A DNA stretch of 64,000 nt from Evansella clarkii (GCF_002019695.1 NZ_KV917376.1:361519-425518), one strand, 5' to 3'. Numbered from the stretch's first letter, positions 37,670 through 46,318 are shown. Numbers and translations: made by a program. The notes: generated from the letters alone by a model not told the origin.

Positions 37670-38027
37670 TATTTTTTTCCTCCCGCTGGTGTGTGAAAGC
37701 AATATCTATTAACTGCCTTACATGCTCATCGTCCAGACTGTAAAAAACCAGCTTCCCCTCTCTTCTTTGCTTCGCTAATCCCTGTTTTTTCAGCAGCCGC
37801 AGGTGATGGGAAGCTGTGGCTGTGGATGCCTGGATAATGTTAGCCACATCACATACACAAAGTTCTTCCTCCACTGACAGAGCGTATGCAACTTTCAGGC
37901 GCGTAGGATCAGCAAGTACCTTAAATATACCGCTTGTGTTTTTTATTTCCTCTTCATTTATCGTCTTTTGAAGTGATGTAACCTTTTCTTCATCATAACA
38001 ATACACTTCACAAGTATCTTTCGCCAT
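37662..38027 (-). CDS. cadC: CadC/SmtB-type metal-responsive repressor
   Basis: 121-aa ArsR-family winged-helix repressor. Metal-binding cysteines of the CadC type are present: an N-terminal pair in TCEVYCYDE and a CVCD motif (EELCVCDVA) in the DNA-binding helix. The recognition helix is STATASHHLRLLKKQG. It should release DNA on binding Cd, Pb or Zn and derepress the adjacent ATPase. The ATG at 38027 has GAGAGGTGG five bases upstream; a start seven codons earlier is possible. Two operator-like sites lie upstream. Confidence 0.9.
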   Translation of the reverse strand: MAKDTCEVYCYDEEKVTSLQKTINEEEIKNTSGIFKVLADPTRLKVAYALSVEEELCVCDVANIIQASTATASHHLRLLKKQGLAKQRREGKLVFYSLDDEHVRQLIDIAFTHQREEKNNG

Positions 38028-38045
38028 TTTATCCACCTCTCCAGT

Positions 38046-38106
38046 CATTCAAATGATACTTTGATTGTATACTTAGTTACAGTTATATTCAAATATATAT
38101 TTGAAT
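38046..38106. promoter_or_regulatory. Operators of the cadCA operon
   Basis: A perfect 20-bp palindrome at 38087-38106 (ATTCAAATAT and its mirror), plus an imperfect ATTCAAA-N6-TTTGATT-like site at 38046-38065. CadC sites are AT-rich palindromes with TCAAATA half-sites, so both fit. Confidence 0.75.
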
Positions 38107-38210
38107 GTTTTTAAGGTTATGTGTCACTCCCCCGGAAAAATACTTCTATTTATAATTCCTCAGGAATAGATTTTTAACAAATGGCTTGTCTCTAACTTCG
38201 GAGGTGCCCT

Positions 38211-38777
38211 ATGTTTGTTTATATTAGCCTGTTGATTATTCCTCTGATTTTTTATTTTGCAGGCGTCCGGAATGGACAGTCTGGTCGTTCAAAGATGGAA
38301 AAAATGATGCTTACGATGGGCGGTGCTATGCTGCTTGGTTTTACCTCAGGAATATATATTGCTGGAATAGCTTCCTCCTTCTTCACAGCGGTTGTTTTCA
38401 GTATTTTCCTGACAGCTATTGCAGGTATTCTGCTTGGGTTACCGCATGGGGGTGCTGCTGTTGCCGAAGGAATGTTCACCGGAGCGATGGCCGGGCTGAT
38501 GGGGGCTATGACTGCGGACATGCTTTCTTTGCCTGAAAAAAGAGTGCTGCTTCTTTTATTTCTTCTTCTGGCTTCTCTCGGAGGGTTTTGGGTATTAAAG
38601 TACTGGAAAATTCGGTCTGAATTTTCTAATAAAAGTAAGGCGATTATATTTAATATCTTTACTTTCTGTTATTTGTTGTTTGTGGCTTATATATTTATCA
38701 TTCACCCTCCATTCACAGAAGAAGAACCTCTTCATGAAGCTGACCATCATACAATTTTCATCTGGAGTTATTTGTGA
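38211..38777 (+). CDS. Membrane protein of unknown function
   Basis: 188 aa with five or six hydrophobic helices. The middle is rich in small residues (GMFTGAMAGLMGAMTADM). The C-terminus carries HEADHH, a possible metal-binding cluster on the outside or inside of the membrane. GGAGGTG lies before the ATG. Divergent from cadCA with the operators between, so a link to metal handling is possible but unproven. Family not recognised. Confidence 0.7.
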   Translation: MFVYISLLIIPLIFYFAGVRNGQSGRSKMEKMMLTMGGAMLLGFTSGIYIAGIASSFFTAVVFSIFLTAIAGILLGLPHGGAAVAEGMFTGAMAGLMGAMTADMLSLPEKRVLLLLFLLLASLGGFWVLKYWKIRSEFSNKSKAIIFNIFTFCYLLFVAYIFIIHPPFTEEEPLHEADHHTIFIWSYL

Positions 38778-38876
38778 AGCGTTACCTTTCCGACGCCTTG
38801 CCTGGAGGAGGCTTTTCTGCCGTCATTGGAACTAATCTCCGTTACTTGGTGTATGAAGTTGTATGTGGTTTTCGTT

Positions 38877-39000
38877 TTCGCAGGTTAGACTGTTAATTTC
38901 GCTGGTGGCACCTCCTTTTTCGCAAGTTGGACCGCTGTTTTCGCAGATTGGATTTCGTTTCGCTGGTTGAATCACTGTTTTCGCAGGCTGGATCCTCGTT
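38877..39000. repeat. 20-21-bp tandem array, family D, locus 2
   Basis: TTTTCGCAGRTTGGA-like motifs with TTCG cores at 38877, 38898, 38919, 38940, 38959 and 38980, and a diverged copy at 38999. Spacing is 19-21 bp. It lies between the converging membrane-protein and RND genes, just before the RND terminator. Confidence 0.8.
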
Positions 39001-39008
39001 CCGGAAAC

Positions 39009-39038
39009 GAAAAAACGGGCAGCATTCCGCTGCCCGTT
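39009..39038 (-). terminator. Terminator of the marR-RND operon
   Basis: 10-bp stem AACGGGCAGC / GCTGCCCGTT with a 5-base loop and a T run on the minus strand, about 20 bases past the RND stop. Confidence 0.88.
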
Positions 39039-39056
39039 CGCCCGTTCTTCATTTAT

Positions 39057-42000
39057 TTACTCATCGTTTCTTTTTCTTCTGCTTCTTTCTACTACTTCCT
39101 CAAGAATGTCGATGAGTTCTTCTCTTGTAATGTTGTCAGTATTTCCATCTGCTTTTTTGTCAGGATAAACCTGAGGATTTTCTTCCTCATATATTACTTT
39201 GTCCTGATCATCAGAAGGAGTGTACTTTTCCACTTCAGGATATGATAAAGGTTCGTCATCCTCATATTCATTCACATCCCTGTAGAATTCAGCGAAGTCA
39301 TCCTCGCCTTCATTTTTTCCTTTTTCAAGCGCCTGTGTTTCCCTGCGGCTGCTTTCATCTGAAATATGGTAATTATCCCGGCCTTTATCCTGCTCATTTG
39401 TGTAGCGTTCTTCCACAAGGTATGCAGGAATTAACTGGCCATCCGGGGTTACATACTTTCTGTTCAGCCTTCTTGTTTCTTTATCCACAAAACTGTAGAT
39501 AACCGGGATAAAGAACAGAGTCAGGAAGGTGGAACTGATCAAACCGCCAATAACAGTTATTGCCATCGGCTGCTGGATTTCAGATCCTTCGCCAATTCCA
39601 AGTGATAAAGGCACGAGTCCAAGAATCGTCGTTAAAGCCGTCATCAGGATTGGACGTGCACGGTCTTTAACACCTTCTACGATCGCATCGTAGCTGCGCA
39701 GTCCTGCTTCTTTACGTTTGTTAATGTAATCTACCAGGACGATAGCATTGTTTACCACAATACCCGCGAGGACAATTAACCCGATAAAGGCCATAACGCT
39801 CACCGGTGTCAGAGTAACCGTCAGCCCGATTGCTACCCCGATAATGACAAGCGGTACGCTGAACATAATAACAAACGGATATCTGAATGATTCAAACTGC
39901 GCTGCAAGTACGAGGTACACAAAGACAAGCGCAAGGATTAAAGCCATTGTTAAATCTTCCATGGCATCAGCCATCATTTGCTGATCTCCTGTATAGCTCA
40001 CAGATGTTCCATCAGGTAAATCATAGTCATCGATTGTTGTCTGCACGAGTTCAGACATTTCACCCAGGTTGTACTGGCTACCGTACTGGAGTGTGAACTG
40101 CACTGATGCTTCCTGATTAATTCTGTTGATTGTTGCAGGGCCTTCACCAGTTTCTATGTCGACTACTTCACTAAGAGTAATATACTCTCCCCCAGGTGTC
40201 CTGAGAAGCAGATCCTCGACACTTTCAATCGTTTCAATATCTTCTTCCGCATATCTTACGTGAACTTCATAAATATCTTCATCTTCAGTGACAATCTGGG
40301 TAGCCTGGGCGCCTCGCATTTTATCATTAACAAGCTGGGCAATTTGAGCTGGCGCAAAACCATTTTCCCTGGCTGCTTCTTCATCCACGATAAACTGTAT
40401 TTCTTCTACTGTGTCAGTCAGGTCTGTAGTTACTTCGTTAAATTCACTCATATCCTCAAATTCTTCAGTGAGTTCTTCTGCTGCCTCATGAAGACGCTGA
40501 GTATTTGCATCTGTTAAATCAAAAGTAATGGTATTTGGCTGTCCGCCCATGGCCGCTGCCTGCATGTCAATAGAAATTTCCGCATCAGGAGCAGCTCTTT
40601 CGACGTCTCTGCGTATCGAGTCTGCAAATTCCTCAGTTGATATGTTCCGGTCTGCAAGAGGTACCATTGAAATATAGATAGTTGCTTCATGTGAGCCGCT
40701 GCTTCCGAAGACGGCTGCTTCAGGTCCCATGGAACCTGCCACACTCGTATAATGCTGTATATCTCCTTCATCATCGAGTACTTCTTCAATTTCTCCAACA
40801 GCCTCGAAAGTAGTTTCCAGCGGCGTCCCCCGCTCCATTTCTACTTCTACCTGGAAGAAACCTTCATCAGTAGACGGGATAAATTCCGTTCCTACATTCG
40901 CGACACCAACGGCCCCTCCCGCTAAAAGCAAGGCGGTTATCAGCAGAACACCGACTCTGTTTTTCAGAGACCAGCGGATAGATTTGTCAAAGGTCTTAAT
41001 AAATCCGGACTTCTGACGTTTCGCCTCCACATTTTCTTTTGGCGTCTTCAAAAGCCTGCTGGCAAGCATCGGCACTACTGTAAGTGCCACAGCAAGGGAA
41101 GCAAGCAAACTGAAGGAAACCGTTAAAGCAAACTCCATAAATAAATTTCCTACAATGCCTGAAATAAATATAACTGGCAGGAAAACTGAAATCGTCGTTA
41201 ATGTTGAAGCTGTAATTGCTCCTGCTACTTCTTTCGTTCCCTCCAGTGCCGCTGTCTTAGGATCTTTCTTCATGGAGAGGTGACGGTATATATTTTCAAT
41301 TACAACAATTGAGTTATCCACAAGCATACCGATACCGAGAGCAAGCCCCCCGAGTGTCATAATATTTAATGACAAGTCTGCAAAGTAGATTAGCACAAAT
41401 GTTACGATTACTGAGAAAGGTATCGCTATACCTACAATAAACGGAGTTTTAAAGCTTCTTAGAAACGCAAACAGGACAAGCATGGCAAAAACTCCGCCGG
41501 CAATCAGCGCCATTGAAACACTGGAGATTGCTTCCTGCACATATTCACCCTGGTCAAAAAGTATTGCTACTTCGAGATCTTCATATTCATCTTCGCCCAG
41601 AAGCTCATCAAGACGTTCGTTAAAAACAGTTGAGAGCTGAGCGAGGTTTGCATCTGACTGCTGCTGAACACTTATCATGATGGAAGGTTCCTGGTTGGTT
41701 CTCGTAATAGAATTCTGCTCTTGCGGTTCAAGTGTTACTTCAGCTACATCAGCTACTGTAACTTCATCCCCAGTCTCCGGGTTAACCGTAACAACCACGT
41801 TTTCAATGTCGTCAGTACTGTTCATCTCATGGATAATCCGGGTGGTGTATTCAAGGTCGCCGCTCTGTACCATTCCACCTGGTGAAGTGACATTATGGGC
41901 CTGAATCACCTGTACCACATCAGACTGTTCGAGATCATACTCTTCCAGTGCTTCCTGGTCCAGCTCCACCACAATCTGCTCGGTAGTATCTCCCATAATA

Positions 42001-42512
42001 TCCAGGGAAGCCACTCCATCTATCTGCAGTAGTTCTATCTCCAGGTCATTTACAAGATCATTCAGTTCTTCTTCGTCGTCTGAGGACAAAGTCATCTGAA
42101 TAACCGGCATTTGTGAAGGGTCGAACTTTAAAAAGTTTGGATTGCCGGCATCTGAAGGAAGCGGCACTCCGTTCATTTGGCGAATAATATCATTTTCCAC
42201 ATCATCAATACTTGTGGCCCATGAAAACTCCAGAATTGTCATAGAGGAGCCTTCCTGGGAGATAGTATAGATATTATTCAGTCCGTCAAGCGTGGCCAGC
42301 CCCCCCTCCATTGGCCTGGATACTCTGTCCAGCACTTCTTCCGGGCTTGCTTCAGGGTAACTGGTTACCACTGCCCCGATTGGCGGGTCTATATCAGGAA
42401 TCAGCTTTAATGGTATGTTTATTAAAGATACTGCTCCAAGGATTAGGAACAGCAGCATTCCTACAATAGTAAAAACCGGTCTTTTAATCGAAAATCCTGT
42501 TATACCTTTCAC
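39057..42512 (-). CDS. RND-family efflux pump (AcrB/SwrC type)
   Basis: 1151-aa proton-driven exporter. It has the twofold RND layout: a helix, a large external loop, six helices, then the same again. Conserved charged residues of the proton path are in LGGLALGIGMLVDNSIVVIENIYRHL-type segments. The closest known Bacillus protein is SwrC/YerP, which gives surfactin and drug resistance. The last ~110 residues are a highly charged cytoplasmic tail (Glu, Asp, Lys, Arg) beyond the usual end. It overlaps the MarR regulator by four bases, so it is its likely target. Confidence 0.9.
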   Translation of the reverse strand: MKGITGFSIKRPVFTIVGMLLFLILGAVSLINIPLKLIPDIDPPIGAVVTSYPEASPEEVLDRVSRPMEGGLATLDGLNNIYTISQEGSSMTILEFSWATSIDDVENDIIRQMNGVPLPSDAGNPNFLKFDPSQMPVIQMTLSSDDEEELNDLVNDLEIELLQIDGVASLDIMGDTTEQIVVELDQEALEEYDLEQSDVVQVIQAHNVTSPGGMVQSGDLEYTTRIIHEMNSTDDIENVVVTVNPETGDEVTVADVAEVTLEPQEQNSITRTNQEPSIMISVQQQSDANLAQLSTVFNERLDELLGEDEYEDLEVAILFDQGEYVQEAISSVSMALIAGGVFAMLVLFAFLRSFKTPFIVGIAIPFSVIVTFVLIYFADLSLNIMTLGGLALGIGMLVDNSIVVIENIYRHLSMKKDPKTAALEGTKEVAGAITASTLTTISVFLPVIFISGIVGNLFMEFALTVSFSLLASLAVALTVVPMLASRLLKTPKENVEAKRQKSGFIKTFDKSIRWSLKNRVGVLLITALLLAGGAVGVANVGTEFIPSTDEGFFQVEVEMERGTPLETTFEAVGEIEEVLDDEGDIQHYTSVAGSMGPEAAVFGSSGSHEATIYISMVPLADRNISTEEFADSIRRDVERAAPDAEISIDMQAAAMGGQPNTITFDLTDANTQRLHEAAEELTEEFEDMSEFNEVTTDLTDTVEEIQFIVDEEAARENGFAPAQIAQLVNDKMRGAQATQIVTEDEDIYEVHVRYAEEDIETIESVEDLLLRTPGGEYITLSEVVDIETGEGPATINRINQEASVQFTLQYGSQYNLGEMSELVQTTIDDYDLPDGTSVSYTGDQQMMADAMEDLTMALILALVFVYLVLAAQFESFRYPFVIMFSVPLVIIGVAIGLTVTLTPVSVMAFIGLIVLAGIVVNNAIVLVDYINKRKEAGLRSYDAIVEGVKDRARPILMTALTTILGLVPLSLGIGEGSEIQQPMAITVIGGLISSTFLTLFFIPVIYSFVDKETRRLNRKYVTPDGQLIPAYLVEERYTNEQDKGRDNYHISDESSRRETQALEKGKNEGEDDFAEFYRDVNEYEDDEPLSYPEVEKYTPSDDQDKVIYEEENPQVYPDKKADGNTDNITREELIDILEEVVERSRRKRNDE

Positions 42513-42961
42513 GACTTATCCCCCTCGTTTTTCTTTTCTATAATTATTTCTCTGAACTTTGTAAAGCTTTCTCTCAAACTTTGCAGATCCTTAATATCCA
42601 TTTCAGCAAGGTATTTCTGGAAAATTGTATTTCTCATCTTATCTAATCTGTTTAGAAGATCTATTCCTTCCTGCCCCAGTTTTAAAATAGTGCTCCTTCT
42701 GTTATTCGGGTCAACTTGCCGTTCAATCATTTCCTTTTTTTCCAGTTTAGCCACAATCTGGCTCACTGCACTGGTGGATATGTTTAAAAGATAGGCCAGA
42801 TCCTTAACATGTTTCACTCCTCGTGTGCCAACGAGAAAAAGCACCATTTGCTGATTATGTGAGAGTTTCATATTTAATTCGGTGCTGAATTCATGATTTA
42901 ATATAAGATTAATATCAATAACTACTTCTTCTAAATCACGAATGATTTCTTCTTTATTCAT
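42509..42961 (-). CDS. MarR-family repressor of the RND pump
   Basis: About 151 aa, winged helix. The recognition segment is HVKDLAYLLNISTSAVSQIVAKLEKKEMIERQ and the wing has DPNNRRSTILKL. The start is the second ATG of a close pair, with GGCGGG six bases upstream. First gene of a two-gene operon with the pump. Two near-identical palindromes (42989-43031) around the promoter indicate self-control. Confidence 0.88.
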   Translation of the reverse strand: MNKEEIIRDLEEVVIDINLILNHEFSTELNMKLSHNQQMVLFLVGTRGVKHVKDLAYLLNISTSAVSQIVAKLEKKEMIERQVDPNNRRSTILKLGQEGIDLLNRLDKMRNTIFQKYLAEMDIKDLQSLRESFTKFREIIIEKKNEGDKS

Positions 42962-42988
42962 AGTCATCCCGCCTGATGGTTAATTTAC

Positions 42989-43031
42989 TTAACAGTTAAT
43001 ATTCTAAATCATAAAGTTACTTAACAATTAA
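42989..43031 (-). promoter_or_regulatory. Promoter and paired MarR operators
   Basis: TTAACAGTTAA (42989-42999, a perfect palindrome) and TTAACAATTAA (43021-43031) lie 32 bp apart, about three helical turns. Minus strand TTGTTA, 17 bases, GAATAT forms a SigA-like promoter: the far site covers the -35 box and the near site lies just downstream of -10. Confidence 0.65.
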
Positions 43032-43142
43032 CAAACTTGATTATAATATTCTCATTATCCAGTGTCAATTTACAAAACCTATGTCACAAAATTGCCATAT
43101 TCATAAAAAATTATGTTTATATAATGCTTCTTTTCAAGAACA

Positions 43143-43300
43143 AAAGCGCAAGCGCCTTGGTCACGAGCGACACTCATTACCTGGACCGCGTAACCGCAGA
43201 CCCAGGTGCCTCTTCCTCTGCGAGTGCAGCTGCGGAGTTAATACGTCGTGGCAACTCGCAGCGTATCAAGAAGATGGAGCTAGACGAGATACATGATACG
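43143..43300. repeat. GC-rich structured intergenic element
   Basis: About 160 bp, clearly richer in G+C than its surroundings, with GCGC-AA-GCGC at one end (43146-43155). ACCTGG (43179) pairs with CCAGGT (43202), and CTGCGAG (43218) with CTCGCAG (43255). Two overlapping open frames exist but neither has a ribosome site or a protein-like sequence. The leading AAAAGCGCAAGCGCC is familiar to me from dispersed intergenic repeats of Bacillaceae, from memory only. It occupies most of the 42968-43372 gap. Confidence 0.55.
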
Positions 43301-43331
43301 TTTCACTTATCCACAAGACAGAAATCTAAAC

Positions 43332-43365
43332 AAAAAAAGTGTTCCATTACTAATCAATGGAACAC
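43332..43365 (-). terminator. Terminator of the lipoprotein gene
   Basis: Perfect 10-bp stem GTGTTCCATT / AATGGAACAC with a 7-base loop and seven T residues on the minus strand, seven bases past the stop at 43373. Confidence 0.92.
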
Positions 43366-43372
43366 CCTTGCG

Positions 43373-43981
43373 TTATTTTGCAGTAAACATCTCTTCCAGA
43401 AGCTCTCTGCCCTCATCTTCAGTTGCTAATCCTGCTTCTCCAAGTACAAGCAGGTCATAATATACGCCATTTATATATATATTCATAACCCACTCGTTTC
43501 CGTCTCTCAGTACCATAGCTTTTTCTCCGGAAAGCTCCCATTCCTCCGCGTCACCCTGGTTAGAGATCATTCTCACAAAACCGTTCCGGCTTATATGGAG
43601 GACACCGAAATGCTCATAATATGTATGGTAATATAATTGCCTGGTTGTTTCCCCCCGCAACTCCTGCTGTTCATTAAACTCTGCCAGGTCACTATCGGCA
43701 ACAGAATTTTCATCTGCTTTTCTGCCAAAGTTTATCGTATATCTGAACGGTACTTCAGCATACTGGTGGTTTTCAGGCTCCTCCCAGTCCTGGTACTGAT
43801 GCTCAACTTCTGAGCTTACTGAAACTACCTCCCATTGCTCAGGTATTTCAAATGGTGTATAGCTGAATTCAGAATGGATCAGATTATAAGGTAATTCATC
43901 AGCCGCATCAGAAGACAAGTCTTCCTGGCATCCGGCGGCCAGCACAGCAAGCACTATTAATAAAAACAGCCATTGTTTCAT
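43373..43981 (-). CDS. Lipoprotein of unknown function
   Basis: 202 aa. The signal peptide (FLLIVLAVLAAGC) ends in a lipobox with Cys near residue 18. The mature part is acidic, with several aromatic residues and no motif I recognise. The ATG at 43981 has AGGAGTG nine bases upstream; the GTG four codons earlier belongs to that site. Single gene with a strong terminator, divergent from the DUF2628 gene. Confidence 0.75.
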   Translation of the reverse strand: MKQWLFLLIVLAVLAAGCQEDLSSDAADELPYNLIHSEFSYTPFEIPEQWEVVSVSSEVEHQYQDWEEPENHQYAEVPFRYTINFGRKADENSVADSDLAEFNEQQELRGETTRQLYYHTYYEHFGVLHISRNGFVRMISNQGDAEEWELSGEKAMVLRDGNEWVMNIYINGVYYDLLVLGEAGLATEDEGRELLEEMFTAK

Positions 43982-44125
43982 TTTCTTATACACTCCTTAT
44001 TTGTTCAGGCTGCAACGTGTCAGTGATTTTACCCCCTCCATATTCTCAGGCATGTATTTTTTCTGCCTGCTCCTATCCATGATAAACTATGAGAGATTAT
44101 ACGATGAAGGAGTTTGTGAATAACT

Positions 44126-45016
44126 GTGAATGGGACCAGCTTCAAAAATAAATTAAACAGCGATTCAAGTTTCCGTAATGCTGTTGGACAAATTATTAAT
44201 AACAACTCAGAGTATTATTTAGAAAAATGGAAGACAAGCAAAAATCCATTTAAATATTCTGGCTGGAACTGGGCAGCATTTCTTGTAAGCCCAGTCTGGC
44301 TTGCATACAGACATATGTATTTATGGGCGGTTTTATACTTTCTTCTGCTTCTCCTGACAGTTGCTGTGGCTTACACCTTCCCTGTTATCATCTATTATAC
44401 AGCTCTTCCGGAGGAAAGTCTTTTTGTATGGAGGGTTATCTCTCCATTTCTCGCAGGCCTTTTCTTCGGCTTCAAAGGGAATGCCTTATATGCAAAGCAG
44501 GTGAATCGGATCGCCGGTTTCCGGGAAAATAGCAATGAGCAGGGTGCCCCATTATTCAATAAATCCGGAACCTCGGCTGTAAGTGCCGTATTAGTTTTTG
44601 CAGCTGCGGCTTTCCTGATATATCCTGCCGCTGTATGGATGTCTTCCTGGGCTGAAAACACGCCGCTTCCGGAAGGCGTGTACATCTATATGGAGGGAAG
44701 TCCTCCACCGTCTCCTTTTACATCAACGGAAGAAGTTCTGGTCTTTGAAAAATACAGCGGTGCCCTGGAAGTCCTGTATGTTGGTGAGGAGCCAATCGGA
44801 GACCGTACATTCGAGGTAGTGTTATCGCACAGAGAAAATGAAGACGCCAGCTGGGAAAAGGTGTCGGAACGATCCTATGGTTTCTTCACCTCCAACCGGG
44901 TCTCCCTTCATCTCCTGGATGCTGATAACCCGCTGACAAATACAGGCGAGTATAAGGCTGAGATATTCATAGACGAAGAATTGAAGGGAACCGCGATGTT
45001 TGAAATAATTAATTAG
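44126..45016 (+). CDS. DUF2628-type membrane protein
   Basis: 296 aa. Residues about 38-60 (NPFKYSGWNWAAFLVSPVWLAYR) are the signature of DUF2628 proteins, followed by two helices, a third helix near 150, and an external C-terminal domain of about 120 residues. Function unknown. The start is a GTG with AAGGAG 13 bases upstream, rather far, so the start is uncertain. Confidence 0.7.
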   Translation: MNGTSFKNKLNSDSSFRNAVGQIINNNSEYYLEKWKTSKNPFKYSGWNWAAFLVSPVWLAYRHMYLWAVLYFLLLLLTVAVAYTFPVIIYYTALPEESLFVWRVISPFLAGLFFGFKGNALYAKQVNRIAGFRENSNEQGAPLFNKSGTSAVSAVLVFAAAAFLIYPAAVWMSSWAENTPLPEGVYIYMEGSPPPSPFTSTEEVLVFEKYSGALEVLYVGEEPIGDRTFEVVLSHRENEDASWEKVSERSYGFFTSNRVSLHLLDADNPLTNTGEYKAEIFIDEELKGTAMFEIIN

Positions 45017-45024
45017 CACAGGAA

Positions 45025-45060
45025 AAGCTGCTGTAAAATACAGCAGCTTCTTTCTTATTT
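45025..45060. terminator. Bidirectional terminator between converging genes
   Basis: 11-bp stem AAGCTGCTGTA / TACAGCAGCTT with an AAA loop. T-rich tail (TTCTTTCTTATTTTTT) on the plus strand; TTTTCC on the minus strand serves the small gene that ends at 45055. Confidence 0.88.
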
Positions 45061-45171
45061 TTTAACCATAAGCTGCAATACAGCCTGGATAAATTCACTT
45101 CCCTGGAAAAACAGAATTCCAAGTGCGCTCATTGACAGCATCCCCATTAATAATACCCGCAGCAATATCAT
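45055..45171 (-). CDS. Small hydrophobic protein (38 aa)
   Basis: 38 codons from an ATG with GGAGG six bases upstream. The peptide has a basic start, a hydrophobic stretch (VLLMGMLSMSALGILFF) and a Lys-Lys end: one membrane helix. It lies 38 bases after the 100-aa secreted protein and shares its direction and terminator, so the two are probably one operon. Not recognised. Confidence 0.6.
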   Translation of the reverse strand: MILLRVLLMGMLSMSALGILFFQGSEFIQAVLQLMVKK

Positions 45172-45209
45172 ACCGATTCCTCCTGTATATTAATTTTTTA
45201 TCTCAGGAA

Positions 45210-45512
45210 TCAGTTATTGCGAAAATAATTCGCCTGATAAAAAACGGCAAACAAAAACGACTGCTCTTGCCGATTAGTTCTGCTCTGCTGGATGTTAGGA
45301 AAGAAATGTAAATTAGAATAACTATTTAAGGCGTCCTTCGAAAGCACGGATTTGCTAAAATCCTCCGGACCAGTGTTACCGCCCTCTCCATTACAGGAGA
45401 CCGCTTCCTGAACCACCTTCATATCACCGGAAGAAGAGACTGGAGAGTCCGCCGAAAAGGGAATCTGAACAAGCGTGATGATAAGCATCAGACACAGAAA
45501 CTGGCGCAGCAC
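45210..45512 (-). CDS. Small secreted protein of unknown function
   Basis: 100 aa. The N-terminus (FLCLMLIITLVQIPFSADS) is a good signal peptide. The mature ~75 residues are polar with a single Cys and no recognisable domain. The start is a GTG with GGAGG eight bases upstream. Operon with the 38-aa membrane peptide. Confidence 0.55.
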   Translation of the reverse strand: MLRQFLCLMLIITLVQIPFSADSPVSSSGDMKVVQEAVSCNGEGGNTGPEDFSKSVLSKDALNSYSNLHFFPNIQQSRTNRQEQSFLFAVFYQANYFRNN

Positions 45513-45631
45513 TACCCTCTCCTCCCTCTGTTGGTAAAGTAAAAGAAATATACCATGTTTTCAGAAATCTACAAATGAGGATTTTATCCTGTTTTTATAC
45601 TTTTTTATCTGAGGTACATAAGTTAATCCGC

Positions 45632-45660
45632 AAAAAAAGACAGGGAAAGATCCCCTGTCT
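45632..45660 (-). terminator. Terminator of csaA
   Basis: 8-bp stem AGACAGGG / CCCTGTCT followed by seven T residues on the minus strand. Confidence 0.88.
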
Positions 45661-45668
45661 GAAAATCC

Positions 45669-46001
45669 TCACGATATTTTCGTTCCATTAGGTACTTCTT
45701 CGTCAATATTTAGGAGCACCACATCCCCTTTTCCCGGTACACCTCCGAGTACAAGGACTTCCGACTTGAAACCAGCAATCCGCATTGGCGGAAAATTAAC
45801 AACAGCTGCAACCTGCCTGCCAATAAGCTCTTCCGGTTCATAACGATTTGTAATCTGCGCGCTGGACTGCTTAACTCCAAGTTCTTCCCCGAAATCAATC
45901 GTTACTTTAATCGCTGGTGTTCTTGCTTCAGGAAAAGGTTCAGCTGTCAGAACCGTCCCGATTCTCATGTCGATTTTAGAAAAATCTTCAATCGTTGCCA
46001 T
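45669..46001 (-). CDS. csaA: Export chaperone-like tRNA-binding-fold protein CsaA
   Basis: 110-aa OB-fold protein, the length of B. subtilis CsaA, a chaperone linked to protein export. Typical motifs are DFSKIDMRIGTV near the start, SSAQITNRYEPEELIGRQV in the middle, and VLVLGGVPGKGDVVLL. The ATG at 46001 has AGGTGAG eight bases upstream; an ATA/ATG three codons earlier is less likely. Confidence 0.92.
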   Translation of the reverse strand: MATIEDFSKIDMRIGTVLTAEPFPEARTPAIKVTIDFGEELGVKQSSAQITNRYEPEELIGRQVAAVVNFPPMRIAGFKSEVLVLGGVPGKGDVVLLNIDEEVPNGTKIS

Positions 46002-46132
46002 ATGTATCACTCACCTCTGCTCGTATTTTATGTTCTTTTAATGAAGGTATCTCCTGTTAATAGTTAAACAATACTTGCCTTTTATCCTTCTGTATTTTTT
46101 AAAAGGTTTAGAATTAGTAAAAAACAGGAAAT

Positions 46133-46318
46133 TTGTTATTATCTTTTTGTTTTAGATTTTGCGCGAGCCTGATGGCAGAGTTATCTGCAGATTTAACCGG
46201 ATCAGGTTTCCCGTTTACCATGCCGAAAATCAAAGTTCAGACGACAGGACCAATAAAAGCGGCTGATGTAAGCCGCAAAACAGCCTGGGTGGAATCCAGG
46301 TTGTTTGTTTTTTCGTAA
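46133..46318 (+). ncRNA. Candidate structured RNA ending in a terminator
   Basis: CCTGAT and ATCAGG enclose GCAGA-GTTA-TCTGC; then come GCGGC-8-GCCGC and CCTGG-7-CCAGG, the last followed by a T-rich tail (TTGTTTGTTTTTT), like a Rho-independent terminator. A plausible -10 (TTATTAT) lies just before. The 61-codon open frame across it lacks a ribosome site. It lies 270 bases upstream of the BCCT gene, so it could be a small RNA or a leader; it matches no riboswitch class that I recognise. Confidence 0.45.

Noticed and set aside
43037..43429. 130-codon open frame across the GC-rich element
   Set aside because: It crosses a terminator and an unrelated structured element, with no ribosome site.
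46133..46318. 61-aa protein in the candidate RNA region
   Set aside because: No ribosome site, and the sequence is better explained by a row of hairpins with a terminator.
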